Below, one piece after another: positions 23,835 through 32,661 of a stretch of 64,000 nt of DNA. This DNA comes from Nitrospira sp. (lineage in GTDB: Bacteria; Nitrospirota; Nitrospiria; Nitrospirales; UBA8639), in contig JAPPLK010000089.1 in assembly GCA_028819435.1 (NCBI GenBank), positions 62,001-126,000 of the forward strand. The letters are read 5' to 3'. The position numbers and the translations under genes were made by a program. Under the pieces are notes generated by a model, which saw only the letters and a program-made list of their open reading frames with translations, searched no databases and was not told where the DNA came from. Each line of letters begins with the position of its first letter. The stretch's first letter is position 1.

Positions 23835-25239
23835 GGTCTTGGTGGGATATTTCAGGAATAGAGAATTTTTGCAGCTTTTTCCACAGCGTCACTCGACTGT
23901 ATCCCAATAATTTGGCCGCCTTGGTTTTGCTGCCCAGGGTCTGTCGCAGGGCCTCAAGTATCCGGTCTCGCTCCACCTGTTGCTCCGGGGTCAGGGGGCC
24001 CGTGATTGACGCTTTCGAGGCAGGGGACGTAGGCGTACGAATCTCCGAAGGCAGATCGAGTGCAGTCAAACAGCCCCCTTCCGCCGTCACAAACGCATGG
24101 TCAACGGCATTGCGTAACTCACGAACGTTCCCCGGCCATGCATACTTCAGCATCTGCTGCATCGCATCTTGCGCAATATCGTGAATGGCACGAGGATGGA
24201 CTTTTGACCCTTCGGCCACAAAGTGACTGACCAACAAAGGTAAGTCTTCACGCCGTTCCCTGAGGGCCGGGAGAGGAATTTCAAACACTCGAATGCGATA
24301 AAAGAAATCTTCCCGTATGGCCTCCTTGGCCAACAAATGCTTGAGATTTTTGTTCGTCGCCGTGATGAAGCGCACGTCGACCTTCATGGATTTTTCATCA
24401 CCGACGCGCCGAATCTCGCTCTCTTGCAGGACCCGAAGAAGTTTGAGTTGGAGCAAAGGACTCGTATCGCCGATCTCATCCAGAAACAGGGTACCGCCTT
24501 CGGCCGCTTGGAAGACGCCGACTTTATCACGGATGGCCCCCGTAAAGGCCCCTTTCACGTGACCGAACAACTCGCTTTCGATCAAGGTCTCCGGAATGGC
24601 GGAACAATTGATGGCAAAAAACGGCTTATCTTTTCTGCCACTGAGGGCATGAATGGCCCGGGCCGCCAATTCTTTCCCCGTTCCCGACTCCCCGGTCAGC
24701 AGGACGGGCACGTCGCCTTGCGCGGCCAAGCGCACGCGTCGAAAGACTTCCTGCATGACGCCGCTCCGCCCGATCATTTGCTGAAATGAATCCCTGGACC
24801 GAGCCTGTTCTTCGAGAACCTGGATTTTTTCTTTGGCTAAGATAAAGGAGGTGAGATCCGTAAAAGTCCCGACGGCCCCGATGACCGTGCCGCGTTCATC
24901 GCGGAGGACGGACACGTTTCCATAGAGATACAACTCCCGACCGTCCTTCGCCGATACCTTGCATTCCTGATTGCAAATTCCCCACGGATAGGGTGTCGGG
25001 TTCTCCAAAAACTCGGTGAGCTTGTAAAACCCTTTACAGTTTTTCCCCTCAAGAATGTGACAGGATCTCCCGATGACTTCATCGCCGGAATAGCCGGTAA
25101 TCCGCGCCGCGCCTGCGCTCCACGAGACAATATGGCCCTGGGCATTCACGGTAAAGACGCCATCGCCCATGGCATCGACCATGGTGCCGAGGACGTCAGG
25201 ATTTTTCCGAAAATCAAGTTGGAAGTCTTTTTCCGGCAA
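23830..25239 (-). CDS. Sigma-54-dependent PAS/AAA+/Fis activator
   Basis: Domains in order are a PAS sensor (about 13-130, with DGVFTVNAQGHIVSWSAGAARITGYSGDEVIG), an AAA+ domain and a C-terminal Fis-type helix-turn-helix (TKAAKLLGYSRVTLWKKLQKF). The AAA+ domain has Walker A GESGTGKE, the sigma-54 contact loop GAFTGA, Walker B GGTLFLDEIGD and an Arg finger region. The Cys-rich PAS segment (CHILEGKNCKGF, CNQECK) could bind a cofactor. The start is a TTG, and the open frame extends back into a MITE whose end is 34 bp away. It likely controls the sigma-54 promoter of the adjacent DUF1264/cytochrome genes. Confidence 0.93.
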   Translation of the reverse strand: MPEKDFQLDFRKNPDVLGTMVDAMGDGVFTVNAQGHIVSWSAGAARITGYSGDEVIGRSCHILEGKNCKGFYKLTEFLENPTPYPWGICNQECKVSAKDGRELYLYGNVSVLRDERGTVIGAVGTFTDLTSFILAKEKIQVLEEQARSRDSFQQMIGRSGVMQEVFRRVRLAAQGDVPVLLTGESGTGKELAARAIHALSGRKDKPFFAINCSAIPETLIESELFGHVKGAFTGAIRDKVGVFQAAEGGTLFLDEIGDTSPLLQLKLLRVLQESEIRRVGDEKSMKVDVRFITATNKNLKHLLAKEAIREDFFYRIRVFEIPLPALRERREDLPLLVSHFVAEGSKVHPRAIHDIAQDAMQQMLKYAWPGNVRELRNAVDHAFVTAEGGCLTALDLPSEIRTPTSPASKASITGPLTPEQQVERDRILEALRQTLGSKTKAAKLLGYSRVTLWKKLQKFSIPEISHQDR

Positions 25240-25272
25240 TGGCTGAATCTCGCCCGGACGTACTCGTTCAAG

Positions 25273-25412
25273 GAACCTCTGATTTATTGTGATAGCGGGA
25301 TGCAGGGCAAGGCGTCCCGGAGCGAAACCCGAGGCTTATCATAGAGATAGGTGAGGGTTGAGCGAGGACACAACGTAGCCCTGCGCCCGATAGCGCATTA
25401 AATCAGAGGTTC
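25273..25412. mobile_element. MITE-like 140-bp element, copy 1
   Basis: It starts GAACCTCTGATTTA and ends with the exact inverse TAAATCAGAGGTTC. It has no coding capacity and is about 95% identical to 43799-43938. It fills the gap between the stop of the gene at 25414 (one base away) and the activator start at 25239. Here I see no clean target duplication. The ends recall IS5-type termini, but the parent element is not in the window. Confidence 0.8.
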
Positions 25413-25413
25413 C

Positions 25414-27156
25414 TTAAGAATTTGCCTTCACCAACGACTGAAACTTCGGATTCGTGTCCACGAACCCTTTCAAGGTATCGTTTTGCAGGAAAAAGGTCCA
25501 GGACTGGGGCGTGGCTCCCGGAATCTGCTGATACCAACGTCGCGCTTCCTTCAACAGTGCGAACATCGCCTCATCGTCACGCTTGGGGCGAAAAACCAAA
25601 CTGTAGGCCTTGGCATAGGCTGCCGAGAATTTGATCAAGGGATCAGAAGACAACGTAAAGGCCTCATCGGCATCATTGTACCCTTGGACAATATCCGGGT
25701 CGTCAAAGAAACGATTCCACGCGACCTTGCTGATTCGTGACCAGGCAATGGCCATCAACACCCTGGCCCGCACGTCCGCTTGCTCCGCCGGCAATTCCGA
25801 GAGCAATTGCTGGGGAGTCATGATCGCCGACACCTGGTCGTTCGTCCATCGATAGGCCATCGTCAGTTTCAAGCGCGTTTCAATATCACCGGGTTGTAAA
25901 TCCACCAAGGTTTCCATCGCGGGAATCAAGCGATACAGGTAATCGGCCGGGGTCGGTTCGGTTTTGCCGCCCATTTCCATCTCAAGGGAAATGTCCATCC
26001 GGTCGGTGGACGATTGGATCGTCCAATAGAGGGCATTAAACGCCTGATACAGCGGACCGCTCTCCAATTGAACGCCATGCGTCCGCGCACCAAAATCCAA
26101 CAGGCCGGCATACAATTCGGCGGTAATCGCTTGCAGCCCCTCAAGGTGTGAGGGGTTCACAACCAAAATCCTGTTGAGCATGGCGATCCGTTCCCGGCGG
26201 GTCGGCAACGTTTTCGCCCGCTCCAGCCCGGCGGTGAATGCCGCTTGCGCTTCCTTCGCGTTCCAATATTCCGTGGACCGCTGCTCAAACCCGCCCGCGT
26301 CCACGAGGAAGGGGATCGGCGTCCCCATGGAAGAGGTCATCGGCATATTGAGGACTGCGGTATCCACGGGAAACCCATGCTGTTGCAGCCCTGACAACAC
26401 CACCCACTTGACCGTCACGGCTTTGACCGGATGGATCGGTTTTTTATACGGCACGACCCAATCCTGCTGACCCGGTCCGTTCGCGGCCGGCGACGTCATC
26501 GGGTCCGGATAGGCAACGCGGACCCGGACCAGGGTCGTAGGCACGGCCACCATGTGGTCGGAACCCGAAACCTGAAAGGACGCATGGGGAAGCGGGCCGG
26601 TACCAATCACCTCCAAGGTGAACCCGGGCGCTCCGGACACGTCGCCGATCTCGGGCATGACAAAAAAGGACGGGGCTCGCTGATGCGCTTGGGTTTCCGC
26701 AATTTCGAACCGCTTGAAATCGTGGAAATTCACCAGCTTGCCCACGCCCGGCCACAACTCATCCAAGGCCAGGTCACGACTCTGAACCACCTCCGCGTGA
26801 GCCTGAGCCAGCCGGTCCCAACACCAGGAATAGACCTGGTCCGATTCAGGCAAAAACTGCCCTTTCTCCAAGGCTCCGGCTTCCACCATTTTCAACAGAC
26901 AGACAAAATCGTTTTGCGCCACCCGGGTCGAATCCCGGTCGGCCACCGCCTGGGCGTAGGTCAGGACTGCCTGCACGGCCGCCTCGCCCTGCGCAGCCGG
27001 AGCGGGCTCAGCAGCGCCCGAAAAATTGGCCGCCCCGAACCCGACCAGCCCCAAAATAAGGACTCCAAGGCCAAGACCGCGTCGTTTCGATATTTGTGAT
27101 TGGTTTCGGCCAGACGCGGAGACCCGGCGACCACCATCAATCATCTGATACGTCAT
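25414..27156 (-). CDS. Large secreted protein of unknown function, TPR-like C-terminus
   Basis: I start at the ATG after GAGGAGGAGAA, giving 580 aa. A basic region and one hydrophobic segment (LGLGVLILGLVGFGAANFSGA) make a signal peptide. A first domain has paired Cys (VCLLK, YSWCWDR). Next comes a beta-rich part (FTLEVIGTGPLPHASFQVSGSDHMVAVPTTLVRVRVAYPDP), and a helical C-terminal half shows solenoid-like repeats (ETRLKLTMAYRWTNDQ, ARVLMAIAWSRISK). I recognise no family. Its TAA stop lies one base from a MITE, which may supply its transcript end. Confidence 0.6.
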   Translation of the reverse strand: MTYQMIDGGRRVSASGRNQSQISKRRGLGLGVLILGLVGFGAANFSGAAEPAPAAQGEAAVQAVLTYAQAVADRDSTRVAQNDFVCLLKMVEAGALEKGQFLPESDQVYSWCWDRLAQAHAEVVQSRDLALDELWPGVGKLVNFHDFKRFEIAETQAHQRAPSFFVMPEIGDVSGAPGFTLEVIGTGPLPHASFQVSGSDHMVAVPTTLVRVRVAYPDPMTSPAANGPGQQDWVVPYKKPIHPVKAVTVKWVVLSGLQQHGFPVDTAVLNMPMTSSMGTPIPFLVDAGGFEQRSTEYWNAKEAQAAFTAGLERAKTLPTRRERIAMLNRILVVNPSHLEGLQAITAELYAGLLDFGARTHGVQLESGPLYQAFNALYWTIQSSTDRMDISLEMEMGGKTEPTPADYLYRLIPAMETLVDLQPGDIETRLKLTMAYRWTNDQVSAIMTPQQLLSELPAEQADVRARVLMAIAWSRISKVAWNRFFDDPDIVQGYNDADEAFTLSSDPLIKFSAAYAKAYSLVFRPKRDDEAMFALLKEARRWYQQIPGATPQSWTFFLQNDTLKGFVDTNPKFQSLVKANS

Positions 27157-27162
27157 GAGCAC

Positions 27163-27454
27163 TTCTCCTCCTCAAAATGAATGAACCATACAAGCTTGTG
27201 GCCTGCGCACCAAGAGATAAAAATGGGACCCCTTGCGCCCTTCTGTCATTCTTGACATTTCCCCCTCCGTCATTCCCGACATCTTTAATCGGGAATCCAA
27301 AGGTTTTTGCTCTTCCCCTCCGTGAAGATGCGGGACGACACGCAGGTCGTCCCCTACAGAATTGTGCAAGGATGACAGAAGGAGGGTATTTTCATACTAA
27401 CCATCATATATTCAGTGTAACAAAGTCCCGGAACTCCCCACAAATATAGATGAT
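27163..27454. repeat. Intergenic palindromic repeats
   Basis: The gap carries the CATTCCCGACATC...TCGGGAATCC unit twice in degenerate form (27250-27310) and CAGGTCGTCCCCTAC. There is no gene. Confidence 0.6.
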
Positions 27455-27924
27455 TCACTCTTTTGCGCCCGATAACCGCACAATGATCTTCCATTCGCTT
27501 TCGCGGACGGGTTGAACCGAGAGACGGGAGCCCTTGCGAAGCAATTCCATGTTTTCCAGGCCTTTCACTCCCCTGAGGCTTTCCAGGGAACGCGGCGTGC
27601 GCAGCACCTGGTTCAACCGGACGTCGACCATCACCCATCGTGGATTCTGTTCCGAACTTTTATCGTCGAAATACCGGCTCCCGGGTTGCCACGCGTAATA
27701 ATCGGGATATGCGGCCTTGACGACCTCAACAATACCTACGATTGCCGGAGGGTCGGCGTTGCTATGATAAAAAACGCCAGGTCGCCGACGGACATGGATC
27801 GCAGAAAATTGCGGGCCTGATAATTTCTCACGCCTTCCCAGCACGTCGTCCGTTTGGGCGAACGCGCCAGATCCTCAATGGAAAACGTCGAAGGTTCCGA
27901 TTTGAGTAACCAGTAAGCGGGCAT
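27455..27924 (-). pseudogene. EVE-domain protein with a one-base frameshift
   Basis: Two overlapping ORFs make one protein. The first (27736-27924) reads MPAYWLLKSEPSTFSIEDLA...GVRNYQARNFLRSMSVGDLAFF. The second carries on as YHSNADPPAIVGIVEVVKAAYPDYYAW...NPRWVMVDVRLNQV, the rest of an EVE (PUA-like, modified-base-binding) domain. The shift occurs in a run of six A on the plus strand (27769-27774); adding one base restores the frame. EVE proteins bind modified nucleotides in DNA or RNA. It could be a recent mutation, a sequencing error or programmed slippage. Confidence 0.85.
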
Positions 27925-27942
27925 CGTTTGGGCCTCCGAATG

Positions 27943-27971
27943 CCTCTACCTCCCCTTACAAAGGAGGGGAA
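27943..27971. repeat. Half copy of the CTACCTCCCC/AAAGGAGGGG repeat
   Basis: Reads CTCTACCTCCCCTTACAAAG followed by GAGGGGAA. It is one arm of the paired element described at 32511, 37501, 45748 and 48092. Confidence 0.6.
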
Positions 27972-28149
27972 TGAAGAGGCAGAGATCGTCAACGAATGAC
28001 TGAACACGTCAAATCCTATCCTGTTCGACGACACCCCTTCAACGGGCTTCCGGCGACGAATCCGCTTCCGAGCGTTCTGCAATGCTTGTCGAATCGCTTG
28101 GAACGTGCTATTTCCTCTTGCAACGTACAGAACTCGCCCGATAAACACC

Positions 28150-28575
28150 ATGTTGGCACTCTATGACGAACTGACCGCCCTGATTCCCCCTGAGGGCCTG
28201 ATTGCCGTCACCATCGTCTCGATCGTGATGTTTTTCGGGACCATCCTGCTCATTCCCGTCATCATCATCCGCCTGCCCGTGGATTACTTTCTACACGATG
28301 AAGAACACGTATGGCTGGAAGGATACCATCCGGTTCTGCGCTACGCGGGGTTGCTCATCAAGAACTCGGTCGGCCTAGTGTTTCTCCTGGCGGGGATTGC
28401 CATGCTGGTCCTCCCGGGCCAAGGTTTACTCACCATGGTCATTGGAGTATCCTTACTCGATTTTCCCGGCAAACGCGCGATTGAACATCGACTGCTCACA
28501 AAACCCATGGTGTTCAACGCCATGAACGCCATTCGACAAAAGTTCGATAAACCCCCGTTTTCACAGCCGGCATGA
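28150..28575 (+). CDS. Membrane protein, PGPGW-like family
   Basis: I start at ATG 28150 (MLALYDELTALIPPEG), giving 141 aa. Two or three membrane helices are clear: VTIVSIVMFFGTILLIPVIIIRLPVDYF, and NSVGLVFLLAGIAMLVLPGQGLLTMVIGVSLLDFPGK. The LPGQGLLTMVIGVSLLDFPGK stretch with the preceding hydrophobic helix is typical of small 'PGPGW'-type transmembrane proteins of unknown function. It is 56 bp upstream of cstA in the same direction, so co-transcription is plausible. Confidence 0.65.
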   Translation: MLALYDELTALIPPEGLIAVTIVSIVMFFGTILLIPVIIIRLPVDYFLHDEEHVWLEGYHPVLRYAGLLIKNSVGLVFLLAGIAMLVLPGQGLLTMVIGVSLLDFPGKRAIEHRLLTKPMVFNAMNAIRQKFDKPPFSQPA

Positions 28576-28631
28576 GCTGTATGTGTTCAGGGTGTAAGGG
28601 CGGGCGCCCCTACCAGACGCTCTGAAGCACC

Positions 28632-30584
28632 ATGAAGACCCTGAAGACGACCGCGTGGATTCTCGTTTCCCTCCTGTGCGCCGTGTCTTTCGGCTTTGTC
28701 ACCGGCTTGCTGAATCCCGACGAGAAGGTCAACGGGCTCTGGTTGGTGACGGCTGCAGGGTGCTTTTACGTGCTCGCCTACCGGTTTTACGGAGGATTTT
28801 TAGGCCGGCGCGTCATGCAACTGGATGATGAACGCAGCACCCCGGCCTGTAGGCTGGAAGACGGCACCAATTACTATCCCGCGAACAAATACGTGCTCTT
28901 CGGACACCATTTCGCAGCCATTGCCGGCGCCGGGCCACTGTTGGGTCCGGTGTTGGCGGCCCAGTTCGGGTTCCTGCCGGGGTTTCTCTGGATCGTGGTT
29001 GGGGCCGTGGTCGCGGGCGCGGTCCAGGATTTCGTCATCCTGGTCGGATCCCTGCGTCGCAACGGCCGCTCCCTTCCGGAAATCGCACGCGCAGAGATCG
29101 GATGGATCACCGGGACGGCCACGGCCGTGGCCGTGTTGTTCATCGTGATCGTAGCCCTGGCCGGTCTGGGGCTGGCCGTGGTCAATGCACTTGCGGCCAA
29201 TCCCTGGGGCACGTTTACGATCGCCATGACGATCCCGATCGCCTTTCTCATGGGCTGGTACCATCACCACGTACGACCCGGGCGCGTAGGAGAAATGTCC
29301 CTGATGGGCATCATCCTGCTTATCCTGTCCGTGGCCCTGGGAAAAATGGTGGCGCAGTCGGACCTGGCAATCTGGTTTACCCACGACCGGACCACCTTGG
29401 TCTGGCTGCTGGCCGGATACGGATTTCTGGCTTCGGTCCTGCCGATGTGGATGCTGTTGGTGCCGAGGGATTACCTCTCGACGTTTATGAAGCTTGGGGT
29501 CATCGGGCTGCTGGCAATCGGTGTGATCATTCTGGCGCCCGACCTGCATATGCCCAAGGTCACCGGTTTCATCGCCGGTGGAGGCCCGATCATCCCCGGC
29601 CCCCTGTTTCCGTTTCTGTTCATCACTATCGCCTGCGGCGCCATCTCGGGCTTCCATTCGCTCGTGTCATCGGGCACCACGCCGAAAATGATCGCCCGTG
29701 AATCCCAAGCCATGGTGGGCTATGGCGCCATGTTGCTGGAAAGTTTTGTCGGAGTGGTCGCGCTCATCTCGGCGTCCCTCCTGATCCCGGGTGATTATTT
29801 TGCGATCAACACCCGCCTCCCGGCCGAGACCCTGGCCGCCATGGGGTTCCCCGTTGAAAACATTCACAGGCTCTCGCAACTCGTCGAAACGGACGTCTCC
29901 GGCCGGCCCGGAGGCGCAGTGTCATTGGCCGTGGGCATGGCCTGGATTTTTTCGGCTTTACCGGGCATGGCGGGGCTCATGGCGTATTGGTATCAATTTG
30001 CGTTGCTGTTCGAAGCCTTGTTTATCCTGACGACCATCGACGCGGGGACGCGCGTGGCGCGCTACCTGATCCAGGAAATGGGCGGATACGTGTATGCCCC
30101 GCTTCGCCGGATCAATTGGTGGCCCGGCGTCATCCTGTCCAGCGCGCTTGTGGTCGGGGCATGGGGATGGCTCATCGCCACGGGCACAATCTCCACGGTC
30201 TGGCCCATGTTCGGAGCCGCCAACCAGTTGCTGGGAACCCTGGCGCTGTGTATCGGCACGACCCTGTTCATCAAAATGGACAAAGCCCGCTACCTGTGGG
30301 TGACGGCCATCCCCATGGTGTTCGTGGGCATCATCACCTTGACGGGCTGTCATGACCTGTGGTGGATCTTTCTGGACCGGGCACAAACCACGGCGGACCC
30401 GGTAACTCGCGTCACCATGACGCTCAACGCGGCGCTGGTCGCGCTGGTCGCGCTCCTCGCCCTCGTGGTCCTGGCCGAAAGCGCGATGAAATGGTACCAA
30501 TACCTGATCCTGAAACAGCCCTATACCACCACGGAAATTCCCGACGGCGAAGGCATCCGGATCCCGGGAGGAAAATGCTGCTGA
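28632..30584 (+). CDS. cstA: CstA-type carbon starvation/pyruvate-peptide transporter
   Basis: The 650-aa inner-membrane protein has about 16-18 hydrophobic segments and CstA signatures: YRFYGGFLGRRVMQLDDERSTPA, DGTNYYPANKYVLFGHHFAAIAGAGPLLGPVLAAQFG, FHSLVSSGTTPKMIARESQAMVGYGAMLLESFVGVVALI and FGAANQLLGTLAL. Family members import peptides or pyruvate when carbon is scarce. It is slightly shorter than E. coli CstA but complete, ending with a Cys-rich tail (GGKCC). A hairpin (CCTCTCCC/GGGAGAGG) follows the stop. Confidence 0.95.
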   Translation: MKTLKTTAWILVSLLCAVSFGFVTGLLNPDEKVNGLWLVTAAGCFYVLAYRFYGGFLGRRVMQLDDERSTPACRLEDGTNYYPANKYVLFGHHFAAIAGAGPLLGPVLAAQFGFLPGFLWIVVGAVVAGAVQDFVILVGSLRRNGRSLPEIARAEIGWITGTATAVAVLFIVIVALAGLGLAVVNALAANPWGTFTIAMTIPIAFLMGWYHHHVRPGRVGEMSLMGIILLILSVALGKMVAQSDLAIWFTHDRTTLVWLLAGYGFLASVLPMWMLLVPRDYLSTFMKLGVIGLLAIGVIILAPDLHMPKVTGFIAGGGPIIPGPLFPFLFITIACGAISGFHSLVSSGTTPKMIARESQAMVGYGAMLLESFVGVVALISASLLIPGDYFAINTRLPAETLAAMGFPVENIHRLSQLVETDVSGRPGGAVSLAVGMAWIFSALPGMAGLMAYWYQFALLFEALFILTTIDAGTRVARYLIQEMGGYVYAPLRRINWWPGVILSSALVVGAWGWLIATGTISTVWPMFGAANQLLGTLALCIGTTLFIKMDKARYLWVTAIPMVFVGIITLTGCHDLWWIFLDRAQTTADPVTRVTMTLNAALVALVALLALVVLAESAMKWYQYLILKQPYTTTEIPDGEGIRIPGGKCC

Positions 30585-30604
30585 GTTGATAACACCCTCA
30601 CCTT

Positions 30605-30630
30605 AATCCTCTCCCCTCAAGGGAGAGGAA
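30605..30630. repeat. CCTCTCCC...GGGAGAGG hairpin after cstA
   Basis: A short perfect hairpin lies 20 bp after the cstA stop. It belongs to the widespread 'ccctctcc' intergenic repeat of this window and has no T-run, but it could still protect the mRNA end. Confidence 0.45.
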
Positions 30631-30722
30631 ACGAATTAGACAAATTCGTGGCTGCAGACATAATATAATACGTGCGTGGAGGAAAAATCAGAAAATATGG
30701 TTTCTGATAGAAACAGTTTCCC

Positions 30723-31925
30723 ATGTTAATCAGTGATGTACTGGAATTAACAAACCAGCCTGAAGGCGCAAAGCTGGAATTTAAGCGTGATGATGAGCGC
30801 CCCGAGATATTTGCCAAAGAAATTGTGGCTTTTGCCAATATGAACGGCGGTACCGTTCTGGTTGGTGTCGAGGATGACGGCAACATTAGCGGTATCCAGC
30901 GGAATAATCTTCAAGAGTGGCTGATGGATACGGTCATCGGCAGGCACGTTCACCCTCTTCTATTACCGGATTACGAGGAGATCAGTGTTGAGGGGAAGCG
31001 CGTGGCCGTCGTGAAGATTCCTCAAGGTAACAGCAAGCCTTATGTTCTCAATCACAGAAACCGTCAAGATATCTACGTACGATACGGTGGCACATCCCAA
31101 TTGGCGGGTCGCGAACAGCAGGCACGGTTGTTTGATTCTGGCGGCCTGCTATCAGCGGAAAAATTTCCCGTACACGGATCTTCAGTTTCAGATTTGGATC
31201 AACATCGTTGCCAGGAATATTTTCGGGACATTCTGCTACAGTCACCGGATGAAGATTTGCAGGAAATGATGATCAATCATAGCTTTCTGGTCGGCGACGC
31301 CACACCGCTTGCCTGCAGCTATTTCGCGTATGCGTTGTTTGCGAAAAAACCCGAGTTGCGATTACCGCAAGCCGGCGTCAGGCTTTCCGTTTATGACGGG
31401 AATGATAAGGATTACAACACGGTGTTTGACAAGGTATTGGACGCGCCTTTGCTCGAACGACGGGGGAGCGGCGGGCCTCATGATCCTCTTGAACCGGCGC
31501 TGCATGAAAGAGCAGGCACGCTCATTCAACCCTATGTCAGTAAGGAGAAACTACACGGAATGAGTCGCAGGCGGTTTTGGGACTATCCGTTTGAGGCCAT
31601 ACGGGAGCTTTTGATTAATGCGTTTATCCATAGAGATTGGACAAAACAAGACTACGTGCGCGTTGTCGTCTACAATAACCGCATGGAAATAACCAGCCCA
31701 GGGTCCCTGCCGAATGGCATGACAACCGAAAGAATCAGGAGCGGCGCGCAATTGCAACGCAATCCGTCAGCCGTCAGGATTTTCAGAGACTACGGCTACG
31801 TTGAAGACCAAGGGATAGGCATTCGCCGAAAGGTCATTCCCCTCATGCAACAACACAATGAGAGAGAGCCGGATTTTGAGGTAACTGAAGATCATTTCAA
31901 GGTGACGCTATGGAAGAAACAATGA
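30723..31925 (+). CDS. AlbA_2/Schlafen-type regulator with GHKL-like C-terminus
   Basis: The 400-aa protein starts with an AlbA_2 domain (about 1-140): EGAKLEFKRDDERPEIFAKEIVAFANMNGGTVLVGVEDDGNISGI, then SKPYVLNHRNRQDIYVRYGGTSQLAGREQ. The C-terminal half has the HATPase_c_4-like pattern: AIRELLINAFIHRDW, VVVYNNRMEITSPGSLPNGMT and GIGIRRKVIPLM. Such proteins are predicted ATP-binding transcription regulators, frequent in accessory DNA. It is slightly lower in G+C than cstA. It is followed by yajQ 15 bp later, suggesting shared transcription. Confidence 0.85.
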   Translation: MLISDVLELTNQPEGAKLEFKRDDERPEIFAKEIVAFANMNGGTVLVGVEDDGNISGIQRNNLQEWLMDTVIGRHVHPLLLPDYEEISVEGKRVAVVKIPQGNSKPYVLNHRNRQDIYVRYGGTSQLAGREQQARLFDSGGLLSAEKFPVHGSSVSDLDQHRCQEYFRDILLQSPDEDLQEMMINHSFLVGDATPLACSYFAYALFAKKPELRLPQAGVRLSVYDGNDKDYNTVFDKVLDAPLLERRGSGGPHDPLEPALHERAGTLIQPYVSKEKLHGMSRRRFWDYPFEAIRELLINAFIHRDWTKQDYVRVVVYNNRMEITSPGSLPNGMTTERIRSGAQLQRNPSAVRIFRDYGYVEDQGIGIRRKVIPLMQQHNEREPDFEVTEDHFKVTLWKKQ

Positions 31926-31940
31926 TAAGGAGACAATTTC

Positions 31941-32438
31941 ATGGCGGAGACGTTCTCGTTTGACGTGACATCCACGGTAGACGTGCAGGAAGTCAAAAAC
32001 GCGGTTGATCAAACCATGAAAGAAATCGGGCAACGCTTCGATTTCAAGGGGTCGCAATCCAAGGTCACGCTCAAGGAAAAAGAGCACGTGCTGGAGATCG
32101 TGGCGGACGACGACTACAAACTCAAGGCGGTCATCGACGTTCTCAAGGGAAAGTGCGTGAAACGCAGCGTGTCATTGAAAGCCCTGAACTACGGCAAGGT
32201 GGAGCAGGCCCTGGGGGGGACCGTGCGGCAACACGTCACGGTGCAGAACGGGATCGTTGAAGACAAAGCCAAAGCCATCGCGAAGAGTCTGAAGGAGAAC
32301 AAGTTCAAGGCGCAGGCGCAGATTCAGGGCGATCAAGTGCGCGTGCAGAGCAAAAGCAAAGACGAACTGCAAACCGTCATCAATTTTTTGAAACAGCAGG
32401 ACTTCGGCATTGACCTGCAGTTCGTCAATTATCGCTAA
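31941..32438 (+). CDS. yajQ: YajQ family nucleotide-binding protein
   Basis: This 165-aa protein matches YajQ (UPF0234) over its full length: FSFDVTSTVDVQEVKNAVDQTMKEIGQRFDFKGS, KCVKRSVSLKALNYGKVEQALGGTVRQHVTVQNGI, and the closing KSKDELQTVINFLKQQDFGIDLQFVNYR. Family members have two ferredoxin-like domains, and some bind cyclic di-GMP. It lies 15 bp after the AlbA_2 gene with an SD, AAGGAG. The assignment is safe; ligand binding in this species is not shown. Confidence 0.95.
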   Translation: MAETFSFDVTSTVDVQEVKNAVDQTMKEIGQRFDFKGSQSKVTLKEKEHVLEIVADDDYKLKAVIDVLKGKCVKRSVSLKALNYGKVEQALGGTVRQHVTVQNGIVEDKAKAIAKSLKENKFKAQAQIQGDQVRVQSKSKDELQTVINFLKQQDFGIDLQFVNYR

Positions 32439-32510
32439 AGGGACCTCACTCTATGCCCAAACTCTCTGTGTCATTGATACAAAAATAACCTCCCTCAGGC
32501 ACCTTTTCTA

Positions 32511-32649
32511 TTCCCCTCCTTTGTAAGGAGGGGTGAGGGGAGGTAGAGCTGAAACCGCAGGAGACAAACCGCGGATGGCATCAGTGCTGGTGCCCCTTGG
32601 ACCTCTGCCTCTACCCCACCTACCCTCCCCTTACAAAGGGGAGGAAAAG
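32511..32649. repeat. Paired inverted ~42-nt repeat, copy 1
   Basis: One arm, TTCCCCTCCTTTGTAAGGAG followed by GGGTGAGGGGAGGTAGAG, is followed after a spacer by the inverted second arm CTCTACCCCACC...ACAAAGGGGAGGAAAAG. The arms are imperfect inverse copies, so the unit can fold into a long hairpin. Three similar complete copies exist in the window. Confidence 0.7.
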
Positions 32650-32661
32650 AACCTGCCTTAC

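Noticed and set aside
25414-27156. Truncation of the large secreted protein by the MITE
   Set aside because: The stop codon lies just outside the element and the protein ends without a foreign tail, so there is no sign of lost coding sequence.
28800-30500. Long minus-strand ORFs over cstA
   Set aside because: His/Asp/Gly-rich shadow frames of a GC-rich membrane-protein gene, without start signals.
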